A DNA stretch of 64,000 nucleotides, taken from positions 372,001 through 436,000 of the forward strand of contig NZ_JABACJ020000001.1 of the NCBI RefSeq assembly GCF_012524165.2, read 5' to 3'. The notes beneath the pieces are model-generated. The model did not search any database and was not told the DNA's origin. It worked only from the letters and a program-made list of their open reading frames with translations. Both the position numbers and the translations under genes were made by a program. This document shows, one piece after another, positions 1 to 8,797 of this stretch. Position 1 is the stretch's first letter; each line of letters starts with the position of its first letter. The DNA comes from Faecalicatena faecalis (GTDB lineage: Bacteria > Bacillota > Clostridia > Lachnospirales > Lachnospiraceae).

Positions 1-36
1 TCTTGTCTTTTTCTTTAGTACTTTTCTCTTCCACAT
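1..36 (-). CDS. Start of an unidentified gene, truncated by the left edge
   Basis: Only the first 12 codons lie in the window. Read leftwards from an ATG at 36 they give MWKRKVLKKKTR, a strongly basic N-terminus of the kind that precedes a signal or membrane segment. A GGGGGG Shine-Dalgarno block lies 7 bases before the ATG and a good promoter lies further upstream (74-102). That this is a gene start is inferred from the promoter, ribosome-binding site and open frame together. Product unknown. Confidence 0.5.
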   Translation of the reverse strand, partial: MWKRKVLKKKTR

Positions 37-73
37 AAGGTTTCCCCCCTTGGCAGAACTCGTTATTACCTCT

Positions 74-102
74 ATTATAGTCAAATTGCAAGGATTAAGC
101 AA
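74..102 (-). promoter_or_regulatory. Sigma-A promoter for the gene leaving the left edge
   Basis: On the minus strand TTGCTT (97-102) and TATAAT (74-79) are 17 bases apart. The promoter lies between the terminator of the acetyltransferase gene and the ATG at 36. Confidence 0.55.
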
Positions 103-150
103 TCAAAACCGGGCGTCAGTAAGGAAGAAAATCTCCGTACTGCGCCCGGT
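103..150 (-). terminator. Rho-independent terminator after the GNAT gene
   Basis: ACCGGGCG (108-115) pairs with CGCCCGGT (143-150), and the stem extends inward with CAGTA/TACTG. Read on the minus strand, the hairpin is followed by TTTTGATT. It lies 46 bases beyond the stop of the acetyltransferase gene. Confidence 0.75.
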
Positions 151-195
151 GATGTATCATATAGATGCTGAATATGAAATCTGGTGCTCGATGGC

Positions 196-711
196 TTAAA
201 GCATCATCCCCATAATATAAAGGTCATAATATTGTCCGTTCAGGAGTGTAGAATTGCGGCAGCAGCCCTCTACGATAAAACCGAACTTCATATATAAAGA
301 GACTGCTTTCGGATTATCAGCCCTCGTATCCAGACGGATGCGGGTAGTGACACCATTCCCGCGGGCCCAGTCGATCAACTGTGTGATCAGCTCGGTGCCG
401 ATTCCCTGGCCCTGATATTTTTTGGCAACTACGATGCCGAGCTCGCCTTCATGCCGTGCCTTGATCTTGTGGCTGGAATTGATCGTTGCGATTCCAGCGA
501 TCTCATCCCCGTCCATTGCCATAAGCATGATGTTGGTCTGATTGCCCTCCAGGGCTTTGATAGACGCGATCTGTTCCTCCACATTCAGTGGGTACTCATC
601 CTTCTCAAAGCTGAGATAGGTCGTTTCTCCGCCGACGAAATTGTAAAAAGCAACAATTTTCTCGGCGTCCTCTACAAGTGCTCTGCGGTAAATAATGTTG
701 GAATTACTCAT
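196..711 (-). CDS. GNAT family N-acetyltransferase
   Basis: A 171-residue GCN5-related acetyltransferase, which transfers acetyl from acetyl-CoA to an amine on an unidentified small molecule or protein. The acetyl-CoA motif A is clear: a beta strand ELGIVVA followed by QGQGIG, at about residues 88-105. The C-terminal part carries the usual N-x-KAVSLYMKFGF helix-strand element. The start at 711 is preferred over the in-frame ATG at 750 because AAGGAGG lies 6 bases before it. It is a single gene with its own terminator and resembles the RimI/YhhY-like group. The substrate cannot be read from the sequence. Confidence 0.85.
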   Translation of the reverse strand: MSNSNIIYRRALVEDAEKIVAFYNFVGGETTYLSFEKDEYPLNVEEQIASIKALEGNQTNIMLMAMDGDEIAGIATINSSHKIKARHEGELGIVVAKKYQGQGIGTELITQLIDWARGNGVTTRIRLDTRADNPKAVSLYMKFGFIVEGCCRNSTLLNGQYYDLYIMGMML

Positions 712-786
712 TTGTTTCCTCCTTTTCTCCGCTGTAAACGGCCCGATCAAGAGCCGGCGGATTGGTGAATCGTGTCTCTTAGTTCC

Positions 787-1164
787 TTAATTGGACTGGT
801 ACCATCCCCACAGGTATAATAAAGGCCAGATGAGTGCAATCAGATTTAATGGTGCAAATCCAGCGGTCATGGTCGCGTAAACGATATTGAAGACTTCAAA
901 TACTGCAAGAATGATTCCGAGTATCAGTACGGATTGTTTGGATTTATACAGTGTACCTATGATTCCAGCCGCAAGGAATACAAAGGCTCCTACCAATGTC
1001 AGGACATAGGATAGTGTGGATGGTATGGCGATACCTAATGAAGCTGCAGTCTTTTCAATCACACCTCGCATTACGATAGAGTAAATGCCGGAAATCAGGC
1101 TTAAACCTCCGAATATAATTAAAAGGATAGAAATTACTTTTAACATCGTGCTTTTTTGTTTCAT
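787..1164 (-). CDS. Small four-helix membrane protein, function unknown
   Basis: A 125-residue very hydrophobic protein with four predicted membrane helices at roughly residues 6-30, 48-72, 76-96 and 99-120, separated by short loops. The C-terminus ends in a WGWYQSN tail. I recognise no catalytic or binding motif. The layout resembles small DUF-type four-helix proteins common in Firmicutes. The start at 1164 is chosen over 1185 because GAGGAGG lies 7 bases before it. It sits on the same strand as the downstream acetyltransferase and the upstream ABC efflux genes, 70 bases beyond the latter, so cotranscription with that system is possible but unproven. Confidence 0.65.
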   Translation of the reverse strand: MKQKSTMLKVISILLIIFGGLSLISGIYSIVMRGVIEKTAASLGIAIPSTLSYVLTLVGAFVFLAAGIIGTLYKSKQSVLILGIILAVFEVFNIVYATMTAGFAPLNLIALIWPLLYLWGWYQSN

Positions 1165-1234
1165 GATAAAACCCTCCTCTTTCATGATTAATTAATTGTT
1201 TTTGGTTATAAAATATCCGCCTGGACTGCCAGCG

Positions 1235-2473
1235 CTACATCCGCCTGAGTGCTTCAATAGGGCTGAGTCTGGCAGCCTTTCTGGCCGGATAGATTCCGAA
1301 TATGATTCCTACACTGCAGGAGAAAATCGTAGCCACCAGGATAGCAGGGAAGGAAAGCTGGGCTTTGATTCCTCCGATACCGAGCGCGGTGATCAGTGCG
1401 GTGAGCGCTGCACCCAGTATGATTCCGATGATGCCTCCCATGCCAGAGATGATTGCGGATTCACATAAAAACTGGGCGATGATGGAGCCGGTCTTGGCTC
1501 CGAGAGCCTTTCGAATACCGATTTCCCGTGTCCGCTCTGTTACGGATACGAGCATGATATTCATGACTCCGATTCCTCCTACAATCAGGGAGATTCCAGC
1601 AACGAGTGCAACGAATGCCGTTACCCCGTCCATAATCGTACCGAACATATCGGAAAAATCCATAGGCTTCTGTTGGATAAATGGTGTGTCTCCTAAATTC
1701 TGATGTCTGGAATTCAAGACCTGTACTGCATTTTTTGCCACTCTGGAAGCCTGGTCTTTTTCATTCGCCGTGATAGAGACGGCCGGAAAACCGTCCACCG
1801 GATTTCCAAATGCGTTGGAAACGGTGTAAGGCATTTCCAGGCTGATGCTTTTATCCATACCCATGGCAAGGTACTGCTTTTCTGCCTCCATCATTTCTTC
1901 ACTGGTCTCGCGGATACCCGTAATCAGTACATTTTGGATGCTGCTGTCGACCTGAAGTTCGATGCTCATACCTATAACATCCGTATTTCCGAATAAATAA
2001 AGGGCGGTCAGCTCATTGATGACACAGACCATATTGCTGTTTGCTACATCGTTGTCTGTAAAATATTTTCCTTTGACCAGAGGATCGGTATACTGCGCAT
2101 TTTCATAATCTGGCGTGGTCAGTACGACATAGGCATCGAACTTGCCCTTGCGGGTCGTAATGGAGCCGATGGTCGTGGTCGAGGCAGATACACTCTGGAC
2201 AGAATCACTGAGTGTAGTCTTTAAAAATGTAATGTCGTCTCCTGTAATGCAGTTCGGGTCAGAGACCTCTTCTGTATTGGCCTGAACAGTCACGGTATTG
2301 TTCTGCTCATTGGAGGCATCCACAACATCTTTTTTCAGCCCGTTTCCGATGGAAACGATCGTGACTACGGAAGTAATTCCGATGATGATCCCCAGCATCG
2401 TTAAAAAGGAGCGGCCTTTATTGGAACGGATATTATCAAGAGCCATTTTTACGTATTCTAAAAATTGTCCCAT
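1235..2473 (-). CDS. MacB-type ABC transporter permease (FtsX family)
   Basis: A 412-residue permease of the MacB/FtsX type, third gene of a tripartite efflux operon with the adaptor (2502-4244) and ATPase (4246-4947). An amphipathic N-terminus (MGQFLEYVKMALDNIRSNK) leads into the first membrane helix at about 22-45. A large extracytoplasmic domain of about 230 residues follows. Three C-terminal helices carry the typical MNIMLVSVTERTREIGIRKA coupling motif and end with PARKAARLSPIEALR. The start at 2473 has AGAGGA upstream; the longer frame to 2560 overlaps the adaptor gene. In Gram-positives such systems act in mechanotransmission or export of peptides and antibiotics. The substrate here is unknown. 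Confidence 0.9.
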   Translation of the reverse strand: MGQFLEYVKMALDNIRSNKGRSFLTMLGIIIGITSVVTIVSIGNGLKKDVVDASNEQNNTVTVQANTEEVSDPNCITGDDITFLKTTLSDSVQSVSASTTTIGSITTRKGKFDAYVVLTTPDYENAQYTDPLVKGKYFTDNDVANSNMVCVINELTALYLFGNTDVIGMSIELQVDSSIQNVLITGIRETSEEMMEAEKQYLAMGMDKSISLEMPYTVSNAFGNPVDGFPAVSITANEKDQASRVAKNAVQVLNSRHQNLGDTPFIQQKPMDFSDMFGTIMDGVTAFVALVAGISLIVGGIGVMNIMLVSVTERTREIGIRKALGAKTGSIIAQFLCESAIISGMGGIIGIILGAALTALITALGIGGIKAQLSFPAILVATIFSCSVGIIFGIYPARKAARLSPIEALRRM

Positions 2474-2501
2474 TTTATGTCCTCTTTTCTTTACAATCAG
2501 G

Positions 2502-4244
2502 CTATTCCTTCTTGGTATCGGCAGCAGTATCAGTATTGGAGTCTGTTTTCTCTGCTGCAACGGCCTTCATTCCCTCTTTGATATCTACATTGAGATCGTT
2601 GACGACCTTGTCACCTTTTTTTAATCCACTCTTTATCTCGATTTGAGTCGTGGAGGCGGTTCCAAGCTCAACTGGTTTTTTCAGGACAGTACCGTTTTCA
2701 ATGACATATACAAAATCACCGTCAGAAGAGGTGTTGATGACCTCTGTTGGAACAACAAGTACGTCATTCGCCTCGGAAACGGTCATGGCAATCTTGGCAG
2801 TAGCACCAATGCAGATATTCTTGTCAGGATTGTCAATGTGGATTTCAGCGCCGATGACCGGATTCCCTTTGGCATTCTCGATGGCAATTTTATTGACCTT
2901 CTTTAAGGTTCCCTGGTACTTGTAATCACCGATCGTGATCGTCGCCTTATTTCCGACTTTCATCTTCTCGTAATCATCTGGAGAAACTTCAATCTTTACA
3001 CGGACCTTTTCTGTGCTGGCGATGGTGAACATTGCCATTCCCTGTGTAGCAGCGTTGGACTGTAGTACATCAACAGAAGCGATGACTCCGTCCATATCTG
3101 CCTTCATGCCTTCTTTTCCCTTAGCGACTAATTCGGCCGGTGTCAGGGCGGAGAGCTCCGCAAGGTTGTCACTGATGTCTAAGTTCGCCATTTCAGCGGA
3201 GGTCATACCAGTGTCTGCGGACGGGGCCGTGGCAGCGTTGTAGGCAGCTTCCCATTCAGCATAAGCAGCATCATATTTGGCGCTGAGTTCAGCATATCCT
3301 GCGTCACTGATCTCGGGATCAACGATCTGATTGAGCTGGTCCGTTGTGTTCTGGGCATCTGCCTCAGCTTTTGTATATGCGTCCTGTGCAGCCTTATAGG
3401 CATCATTCGTCTGGTTATAGGTATCTAAAAGTGACTGCTCCTCCGGTGTACGGCTGGCAGCGTCTTTGGCTTCAATGATGGCTGCTTTTTCACCCAGCGC
3501 TTCTAATTTAATTGCAAGTGTATCCATGAGATTCTTCTGTTCTGCCATAACAGCGTTGAATTGTTCAATCTTTGCCTTAAGCTTTTCCCGTTCCTTTTGA
3601 TTTGCCTGGATGGTGCTCTGTGCAGCCTGTGATTCGCTGTCCATCTGTGCTTTTGCAGTTTCCATCTGTGCGGCCAGGTCATTCACTTTGTCAGCCAGCT
3701 TGTTGGCCTGCTCTGCCGCCTGGGCAGATGCAGCATTCGCGGCATCGATAGCCTGGGCATTCTTAGCAATCGCAGCCTGAGAGTTGTTCAGGCTTGACTG
3801 GAGATTCAACTGAGCCTGCTGATTATCACGCTCCAGATTGGTAGTGTCGAAGGAAATCAGAACATCTCCGGCCTTGACCGGATCTCCGACAACCGCATTG
3901 CATTTGGAAATGGGGGCCGTGACAGGAGAGTAATATGTCTTTGTATTTTCACTCTCGATCTTGCCGCTGGCATTATAGACCTCCTTGATATTCCCGTTGG
4001 ATACGGTGGTGACCTGAAGGGTCGTATTTTGAGATTTATTCCCGTCCTTGCTGAGTTGGGAGGCAAGTACAATGGCTCCGATAAAAACAGCAACAATCGG
4101 TACAATCACCCATCCTGGCAGCTTTTTCTTAGGGGGCTTGGAGGCGGCATCATCTTCCAGGTCAAAAGACTGGCCATCTCCGTCTGCATCTGTGTCAATT
4201 GTGTCTAAAATTTCATCCTGTTGTTTTTTCTTTTTGGAAAACAT
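2502..4244 (-). CDS. MacA/HlyD-type adaptor subunit of ABC efflux system
   Basis: A 580-residue membrane-fusion (adaptor) protein. A charged N-terminus is followed by one membrane anchor at about residues 47-66, then the lipoyl-like barrel half with VGDPVKAGDVLISFDTTNLE. A very long Ala/Gln-rich coiled coil covers about 130-340. The barrel half returns with GVIASVDVLQSNA, followed by beta-barrel domains and a Thr/Asp-rich tail. The coiled coil makes it much longer than typical MacA (about 370 residues). The start at 4244 is used because GGGAGG precedes it by 9 bases. It lies between its ATPase and permease partners. In a one-membrane cell it would link the permease to the cell wall; that role is inferred. 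Confidence 0.88.
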   Translation of the reverse strand: MFSKKKKQQDEILDTIDTDADGDGQSFDLEDDAASKPPKKKLPGWVIVPIVAVFIGAIVLASQLSKDGNKSQNTTLQVTTVSNGNIKEVYNASGKIESENTKTYYSPVTAPISKCNAVVGDPVKAGDVLISFDTTNLERDNQQAQLNLQSSLNNSQAAIAKNAQAIDAANAASAQAAEQANKLADKVNDLAAQMETAKAQMDSESQAAQSTIQANQKEREKLKAKIEQFNAVMAEQKNLMDTLAIKLEALGEKAAIIEAKDAASRTPEEQSLLDTYNQTNDAYKAAQDAYTKAEADAQNTTDQLNQIVDPEISDAGYAELSAKYDAAYAEWEAAYNAATAPSADTGMTSAEMANLDISDNLAELSALTPAELVAKGKEGMKADMDGVIASVDVLQSNAATQGMAMFTIASTEKVRVKIEVSPDDYEKMKVGNKATITIGDYKYQGTLKKVNKIAIENAKGNPVIGAEIHIDNPDKNICIGATAKIAMTVSEANDVLVVPTEVINTSSDGDFVYVIENGTVLKKPVELGTASTTQIEIKSGLKKGDKVVNDLNVDIKEGMKAVAAEKTDSNTDTAADTKKE

Positions 4245-4245
4245 A

Positions 4246-4947
4246 TCATGCTCCCTCCCTTTCTTCATTTAGATAATCGTCTTCAATCCGTCCGTCTATG
4301 ATACGGACGACCCGTTTCACCTGTCGGGCAATATCGTCGTCGTGAGTGATGATGATGACGGTGCGCCCACCCTTGTGCAGTCCCTTTAAGATCTCCATGA
4401 TCTCGGTAGTGGACTTGGTATCCAGATTACCAGTGGGCTCATCTGCCAGGATAATGGGCGGCTGGGCGGCAATTGCCCGTGCTACGGCGACTCTCTGCTG
4501 CTGACCGCCGGAAAGCTCATTTGGCTTATGCTTCATACGGCTGCCAAGGCCGACCTTCTTCAAGGCCTCCACTGCGATCTGCCGCCGCTTCTGCCTGCCA
4601 AGCCCGCGGTAGATCAGCGGAAGCTCTACATTCTCGACAGCGTCCAGGTTCGCGATTAGGTTGAATCCCTGGAAGATAAATCCGATTTCCTTATTGCGGA
4701 TATCGGAAAGCTGGTTATCTGTCAGTTTTGAAACATCGTGCCCATTCAGAAAATAATTTCCCGAGGTTGGAACATCCAGGCATCCCAGCATATTCATCAG
4801 GGTAGACTTTCCGGAACCGGAATGTCCGATGATCGCTACGAATTCCCCTTTCCCGATTTCGAGGTCAATGCCGTCCAGGGCACGGACTTCATTCTCGCCG
4901 GGATTGTAAATCTTATGTATGTTCTCAACTTTAATGAGTGGTTCCAT
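4246..4947 (-). CDS. MacB/LolD-type ABC transporter ATPase
   Basis: A 233-residue nucleotide-binding subunit that energises the permease and adaptor encoded just downstream. Visible motifs are Walker A GHSGSGKST (about 39-47), Q-loop IFQGFNL, signature LSGGQQQR and Walker B IILADEPTGNLD, with the H-loop in IITHDDDIA. This motif set and length are typical of the LolD/MacB/YknY group. The ATG at 4947 has GGAGGG 5 bases upstream. It is the first gene of the operon; its stop is immediately followed by the adaptor start region. The operon promoter and palindromic sites lie at 4992-5072. Confidence 0.93.
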   Translation of the reverse strand: MEPLIKVENIHKIYNPGENEVRALDGIDLEIGKGEFVAIIGHSGSGKSTLMNMLGCLDVPTSGNYFLNGHDVSKLTDNQLSDIRNKEIGFIFQGFNLIANLDAVENVELPLIYRGLGRQKRRQIAVEALKKVGLGSRMKHKPNELSGGQQQRVAVARAIAAQPPIILADEPTGNLDTKSTTEIMEILKGLHKGGRTVIIITHDDDIARQVKRVVRIIDGRIEDDYLNEEREGA

Positions 4948-4991
4948 ATAATCCCTCCATAAGTTTTAGTAAAGCATTCCTAATAGGAGAA

Positions 4992-5045
4992 TACTTCTTA
5001 ATAAGTAAGAGTGTAAAATGACACTTTGTATTACTTAACTAATAC
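4992..5045. promoter_or_regulatory. Two TTAA-centred palindromes, probable operators
   Basis: GTATTACTTAACTAATAC (5028-5045) is an 18-base near-perfect palindrome overlapping the minus-strand -10 element. TACTTCTTAATAAGTA (4992-5007) is a second palindrome with the same TTAA centre, 36 bp away start to start. Position and symmetry suggest repressor binding. The regulator is unknown and no regulator gene is adjacent. Confidence 0.45.
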
Positions 5046-5072
5046 AATATGCCTAGGAGAGTGAAAAGTCAA
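5044..5072 (-). promoter_or_regulatory. Sigma-A promoter of the MacAB-type efflux operon
   Basis: Minus strand TTGACT (5067-5072), 17-base spacer, TATTGT (5044-5049), about 100 bases before the ATPase start. Confidence 0.6.
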
Positions 5073-5124
5073 GAACTTATTCGTAAGTTTTATATTTAAA
5101 ATTCCGATTGAAAAATTCCGATTA

Positions 5125-5153
5125 TTTACAGCCCTGCTTTCCTCTGTTACAAT
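5125..5153 (+). promoter_or_regulatory. Sigma-A promoter of the first heterodimeric ABC exporter
   Basis: TTTACA (5125-5130), 17-base spacer, TACAAT (5148-5153). Two direct copies of ATTCCGATT (5101-5109 and 5115-5123) sit immediately upstream of the -35 element, where an activator could bind. Confidence 0.6.
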
Positions 5154-5235
5154 AGTCAAAGTGGATATTTGGAATCCTTCTCGGGACTTCCTTGATGAGA
5201 TGAAAATGTGAATGCAGCAGATGGAGGGAATAAAA

Positions 5236-6972
5236 TTGAAAAGATTACTGCCATTTTTAAGCGGCTATAAGAAAGAAAGTATTATCGGGCCGCTGTTTAA
5301 GCTTTTGGAGGCGACGTTCGAGCTGATCGTACCTCTGATCATGGCACAGATTATTGATGTGGGAATCAAGAACCAGGATGTGCCTTATATATGGAAGATG
5401 GGGGTGGTGCTGGTTGCGTTTGGTGTGCTGGGGCTGAGTTGTTCATTGCTCGCACAATACTTTGCGGCGAAGGCGGCTGTGGGATTCGGCACAGGCTTGA
5501 GACATGCGCTGTTTCAGCATATCGGAGAGCTGTCCTATGCGGAGATTGACCAGGCAGGAAGCTCTACGCTCGTGGTGCGGATGACAAGTGATATCAACCA
5601 GGTACAATCCGGGGTGAACCTGGTGCTAAGGTTGTTTCTGCGTTCTCCGTTCATTGTTGTGGGAGCGATGATCATGGCATTTACGATTGACGTTAAGACA
5701 GCGTTCATCTTTTTGATCACAGTGCCGCTTCTGGCTGTTGTGATCTATGGAATCATGATGTTGACGATTCCATTATATAAGAAGGTACAGAAAAGCCTGG
5801 ATGAGGTCTTGCTCTCTACCCGGGAAAATCTGGCCGGTATTCGGGTCATCCGGGCATTTCGGACGCAGGAGAGGGAAAAAGTGGAATTCGAGGAGAAGAG
5901 TACGGTGTTGATGCGTTTCCAGCAGCTCGTCGGTAAGATTTCGGCCTTATTGAATCCGCTGACCTATGTTCTTGTAAACCTGGGCATCATTGCGGTCGTC
6001 TGGTACGGAGGCAGCGCGGTAGATACGGGGCGGATCACCCAGGGAGAGGTGATTGCGCTCGTAAACTATATGTCGCAGATCCTTTTAGCTTTGGTGGCAC
6101 TGGCGAACCTGATCGTATCATTTACGAAAGCCGTGGCATCGGCGGGCAGAATCAATGAGGTCTTTGCCTTGGTACCGGGAATTCGAGATGGCGAAGGTGG
6201 AGCCAGTGAAAAGAAAGAAGAGAAATCTGTGCCCCGTGTAGAAATGCGGAATGTAACTTTTTCCTATCAGGGCAGTAAGGAACCGGCACTCTCTGATATT
6301 ACATTTTCAGCGGCAGAAGGTGAGACCATCGGAATTATTGGAAGTACCGGATGCGGTAAGAGCTCCCTGGTGAACCTGATTCCCAGATTTTATGATGTAG
6401 ATGCAGGACAGGTCCTTGTCAATGGGATGGATGTAAGAGAATGGAAGCTGCATGAGCTTCGGGAAAAGGCGGGTGTCGTTCCACAGAAAGCCGTTCTGTT
6501 CCACGGCACGATCCGGGAGAATATGCAGATGGGAAAAGCGGATGCAACAGACGATGAAATCAGGAATGCCCTGAAAACAGCACAGGCTCTGGAAATCGTA
6601 GAATCAAAACCAGAGGGGCTTAATACCATGGTCAGTGAAGGCGGGAAAAATCTTTCCGGCGGACAGAAGCAGCGCCTTACAATTGCGAGGGCATTGGTCC
6701 GCAGTCCGCAGATCTTGATTCTGGATGACAGTGCGTCCGCACTTGATTTTGCGACTGATTCCAGGCTTCGCAAGGCTCTGCTTGAAGATACACCGGGAAT
6801 GACCGTATTTATCGTATCCCAGAGGGCGGCTTCCATCATGTATGCGGATAAGATCATTGTTCTGGAAGACGGCAGGATGGCAGGCTTTGGAACGCATAAG
6901 GAGCTGCTTAATTCCTGTGGAGTATATCAGGAAATCTGTTATTCTCAGCTTTCAAAAGAGGAGGTGCGCTAA
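5236..6972 (+). CDS. ABC exporter half-transporter with degenerate ATP site (subunit 1)
   Basis: A 578-residue type IV ABC exporter half: six membrane helices in the first 310 residues, then an ATPase domain. It has Walker A GSTGCGKSS and signature LSGGQKQR, but the Walker B block reads ILILDDSASALD (Asp replaces the catalytic Glu) and the switch position reads SQRAAS (Gln replaces His). These changes mark the non-catalytic partner of LmrCD/BmrCD-type heterodimers. The start is taken as TTG at 5236 because GGAGGG precedes it by 7 bases; the in-frame ATG at 5212 has no ribosome-binding site. It pairs with the next gene one base away. The substrate is unknown; lipids, peptides or drugs are typical. 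Confidence 0.9.
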   Translation: MKRLLPFLSGYKKESIIGPLFKLLEATFELIVPLIMAQIIDVGIKNQDVPYIWKMGVVLVAFGVLGLSCSLLAQYFAAKAAVGFGTGLRHALFQHIGELSYAEIDQAGSSTLVVRMTSDINQVQSGVNLVLRLFLRSPFIVVGAMIMAFTIDVKTAFIFLITVPLLAVVIYGIMMLTIPLYKKVQKSLDEVLLSTRENLAGIRVIRAFRTQEREKVEFEEKSTVLMRFQQLVGKISALLNPLTYVLVNLGIIAVVWYGGSAVDTGRITQGEVIALVNYMSQILLALVALANLIVSFTKAVASAGRINEVFALVPGIRDGEGGASEKKEEKSVPRVEMRNVTFSYQGSKEPALSDITFSAAEGETIGIIGSTGCGKSSLVNLIPRFYDVDAGQVLVNGMDVREWKLHELREKAGVVPQKAVLFHGTIRENMQMGKADATDDEIRNALKTAQALEIVESKPEGLNTMVSEGGKNLSGGQKQRLTIARALVRSPQILILDDSASALDFATDSRLRKALLEDTPGMTVFIVSQRAASIMYADKIIVLEDGRMAGFGTHKELLNSCGVYQEICYSQLSKEEVR

Positions 6973-6973
6973 G

Positions 6974-8734
6974 ATGTCAGGACAAAATGGAAAGACTGCA
7001 GGAAAAGATCAGACAACGAGAAAAATCCTGCGTCTGATCAAGCCATATATGCACTATCTGATCCTCTCTCTTGTATTTGCCGTTGTCTCGGTGGCGCTGA
7101 CACTATATGCACCGATTTTGACCGGAAATGCGATAGATTATGTAATTGAAAGAGGAAAGGTAGATTTCGATTCTATATTCTATATTTTAAAAATACTTGC
7201 AGTCGTCATTCTGATTACAAGTGTGGCACAGTGGCTGATGAACCTGTGCAATAATACCATTACCTACAGGGTGGTGAAAGACGTAAGAACGCGTGCCTTC
7301 GCACAGCTTCAGATTCTGCCGCTAAAGTATATTGACAGTCATCAGTATGGAGAGACGATCAGCCGGATTATTACAGATGTAGAGCAGTTCTCAGACGGGC
7401 TTCTCATGGGATTTACACAGTTGTTTACAGGTGTGGTGACGATTTTAGGGACACTGATCTTTATGCTGTCTATCAATGTGAAGATCGCGCTGGTAGTCAT
7501 TCTGATTACACCGATCTCTCTGTTCGTGGCAAGCTTTATTGCGAAAAGGACCTACACCATGTTCAAGGCGCAGTCCGAGGCAAGGGCAGAGATGACCTCC
7601 CTGGTGGATGAGATGGTGGGAAGCCAGAAGGTGGTACAGGCGTTTGGATATGGAGACAGGGCGTTAGAACGTTTCGATGAAATCAATAGAAAGCTCCAGA
7701 AGGTCAGCTTAAAAGCGATTTTCTTTTCCTCCATCACGAATCCTTGTACGCGGTTCGTCAACGGCCTGGTCTATACAGGCGTAGGAATTGTGGGCGCATT
7801 TACGGCTATGGGCGGAGCAATCTCGGTGGGACAGCTTTCCTGCTTTTTAAGTTATGCCAACCAGTATACAAAGCCGTTCAATGAGATTTCCAGCGTTGTC
7901 ACAGAGCTGCAGAATGCCTTTGCCTGTGCAAAACGGGTCTTTGATTTTATTGAGGAGACACCGGAAATCCCGGATTCTGAGGATGCCGTTGAGATGGGGC
8001 AGGCAGACGGCAGCTTAAGACTTGAGGAGGTATCTTTTTCTTATAAGAAGGAAGTGCCTCTTTTGACACACCTGAATCTGAATGTCAGACCAGGACAGAA
8101 GATTGCAATCGTAGGACCGACCGGATGCGGCAAGACTACTCTGATCAATCTGTTGATGCGGTTTTATGATGTGGATGCCGGACAGATCATTCTGAGCGGA
8201 AATGATATCCGTGAGGTGACCAGAGACAGTCTGCGGGCAAATTACGGTATGGTGCTTCAAGATACCTGGTTAAAATCAGGGACCGTGGCAGAAAATATCG
8301 CTTATGGACGGCCGGGTACTCCGATGGAGGATATCATAGCAGCAGCCAAGGCCGCTCATGCTCATAGCTTTATCAAAAGGATGAAGGATGGATATGACAC
8401 TGAGATCCAGGAGGAAGGAGGCAATCTTTCCCAAGGACAGAAGCAGCTTCTGTGTATTGCCAGGGTCATGCTGAATCTTCCTCCTATGCTGATTTTAGAC
8501 GAAGCGACTTCCTCCATAGATACCAGGACCGAGATAAAAGTCCAGGAAGCTTTCCAGAGAATGATGGAGGGCCGGACCAGCTTTATCGTAGCTCATCGGC
8601 TTTCCACGATCAGGCAGGCTGATGTCATTCTGGTCATGAAAGAGGGAAATATCATAGAACAGGGTACGCATGAACAACTACTAGAAAGAGGCGGTTTCTA
8701 CAAGAATTTGTATGAAAGCCAGTTCGCACATTAA
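6974..8734 (+). CDS. ABC exporter half-transporter, catalytic partner (subunit 2)
   Basis: A 586-residue ABC exporter half with six membrane helices followed by an ATPase domain. Walker A is GPTGCGKTT, the signature-like loop is LSQGQKQL, Walker B is MLILDEATSSID with the catalytic Glu present, and the H-loop is IVAHRLST. It therefore supplies the intact residues missing from subunit 1, as expected for a heterodimer. The ATG at 6974 follows the subunit 1 stop by one base and has GGAGGTG upstream; an in-frame ATG at 6842 lies deep in subunit 1 and is rejected. The gene ends at a strong bidirectional terminator. Confidence 0.92.
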   Translation: MSGQNGKTAGKDQTTRKILRLIKPYMHYLILSLVFAVVSVALTLYAPILTGNAIDYVIERGKVDFDSIFYILKILAVVILITSVAQWLMNLCNNTITYRVVKDVRTRAFAQLQILPLKYIDSHQYGETISRIITDVEQFSDGLLMGFTQLFTGVVTILGTLIFMLSINVKIALVVILITPISLFVASFIAKRTYTMFKAQSEARAEMTSLVDEMVGSQKVVQAFGYGDRALERFDEINRKLQKVSLKAIFFSSITNPCTRFVNGLVYTGVGIVGAFTAMGGAISVGQLSCFLSYANQYTKPFNEISSVVTELQNAFACAKRVFDFIEETPEIPDSEDAVEMGQADGSLRLEEVSFSYKKEVPLLTHLNLNVRPGQKIAIVGPTGCGKTTLINLLMRFYDVDAGQIILSGNDIREVTRDSLRANYGMVLQDTWLKSGTVAENIAYGRPGTPMEDIIAAAKAAHAHSFIKRMKDGYDTEIQEEGGNLSQGQKQLLCIARVMLNLPPMLILDEATSSIDTRTEIKVQEAFQRMMEGRTSFIVAHRLSTIRQADVILVMKEGNIIEQGTHEQLLERGGFYKNLYESQFAH

Positions 8735-8782
8735 AAGACATCCCCTCTGCCGGATTTTACCGACGGCAGAGGGGATGTCTTT
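8734..8782. terminator. Bidirectional terminator between convergent genes
   Basis: A perfect 19-bp stem: the left arm (8734-8752) begins AAAGACATCCCC and the right arm (8764-8782) ends GATGTCTTT, with an 11-base loop. The A/T ends serve both the exporter operon (plus) and the GH2 gene (minus). Confidence 0.85.
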
Positions 8783-8797
8783 GATTTATTTACAAGA

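Noticed and set aside
6842..6973. Upstream extension of the second exporter subunit
   Set aside because: Overlaps the end of subunit 1 in another frame; the ATG at 6974 has a good ribosome-binding site and matches the family length.
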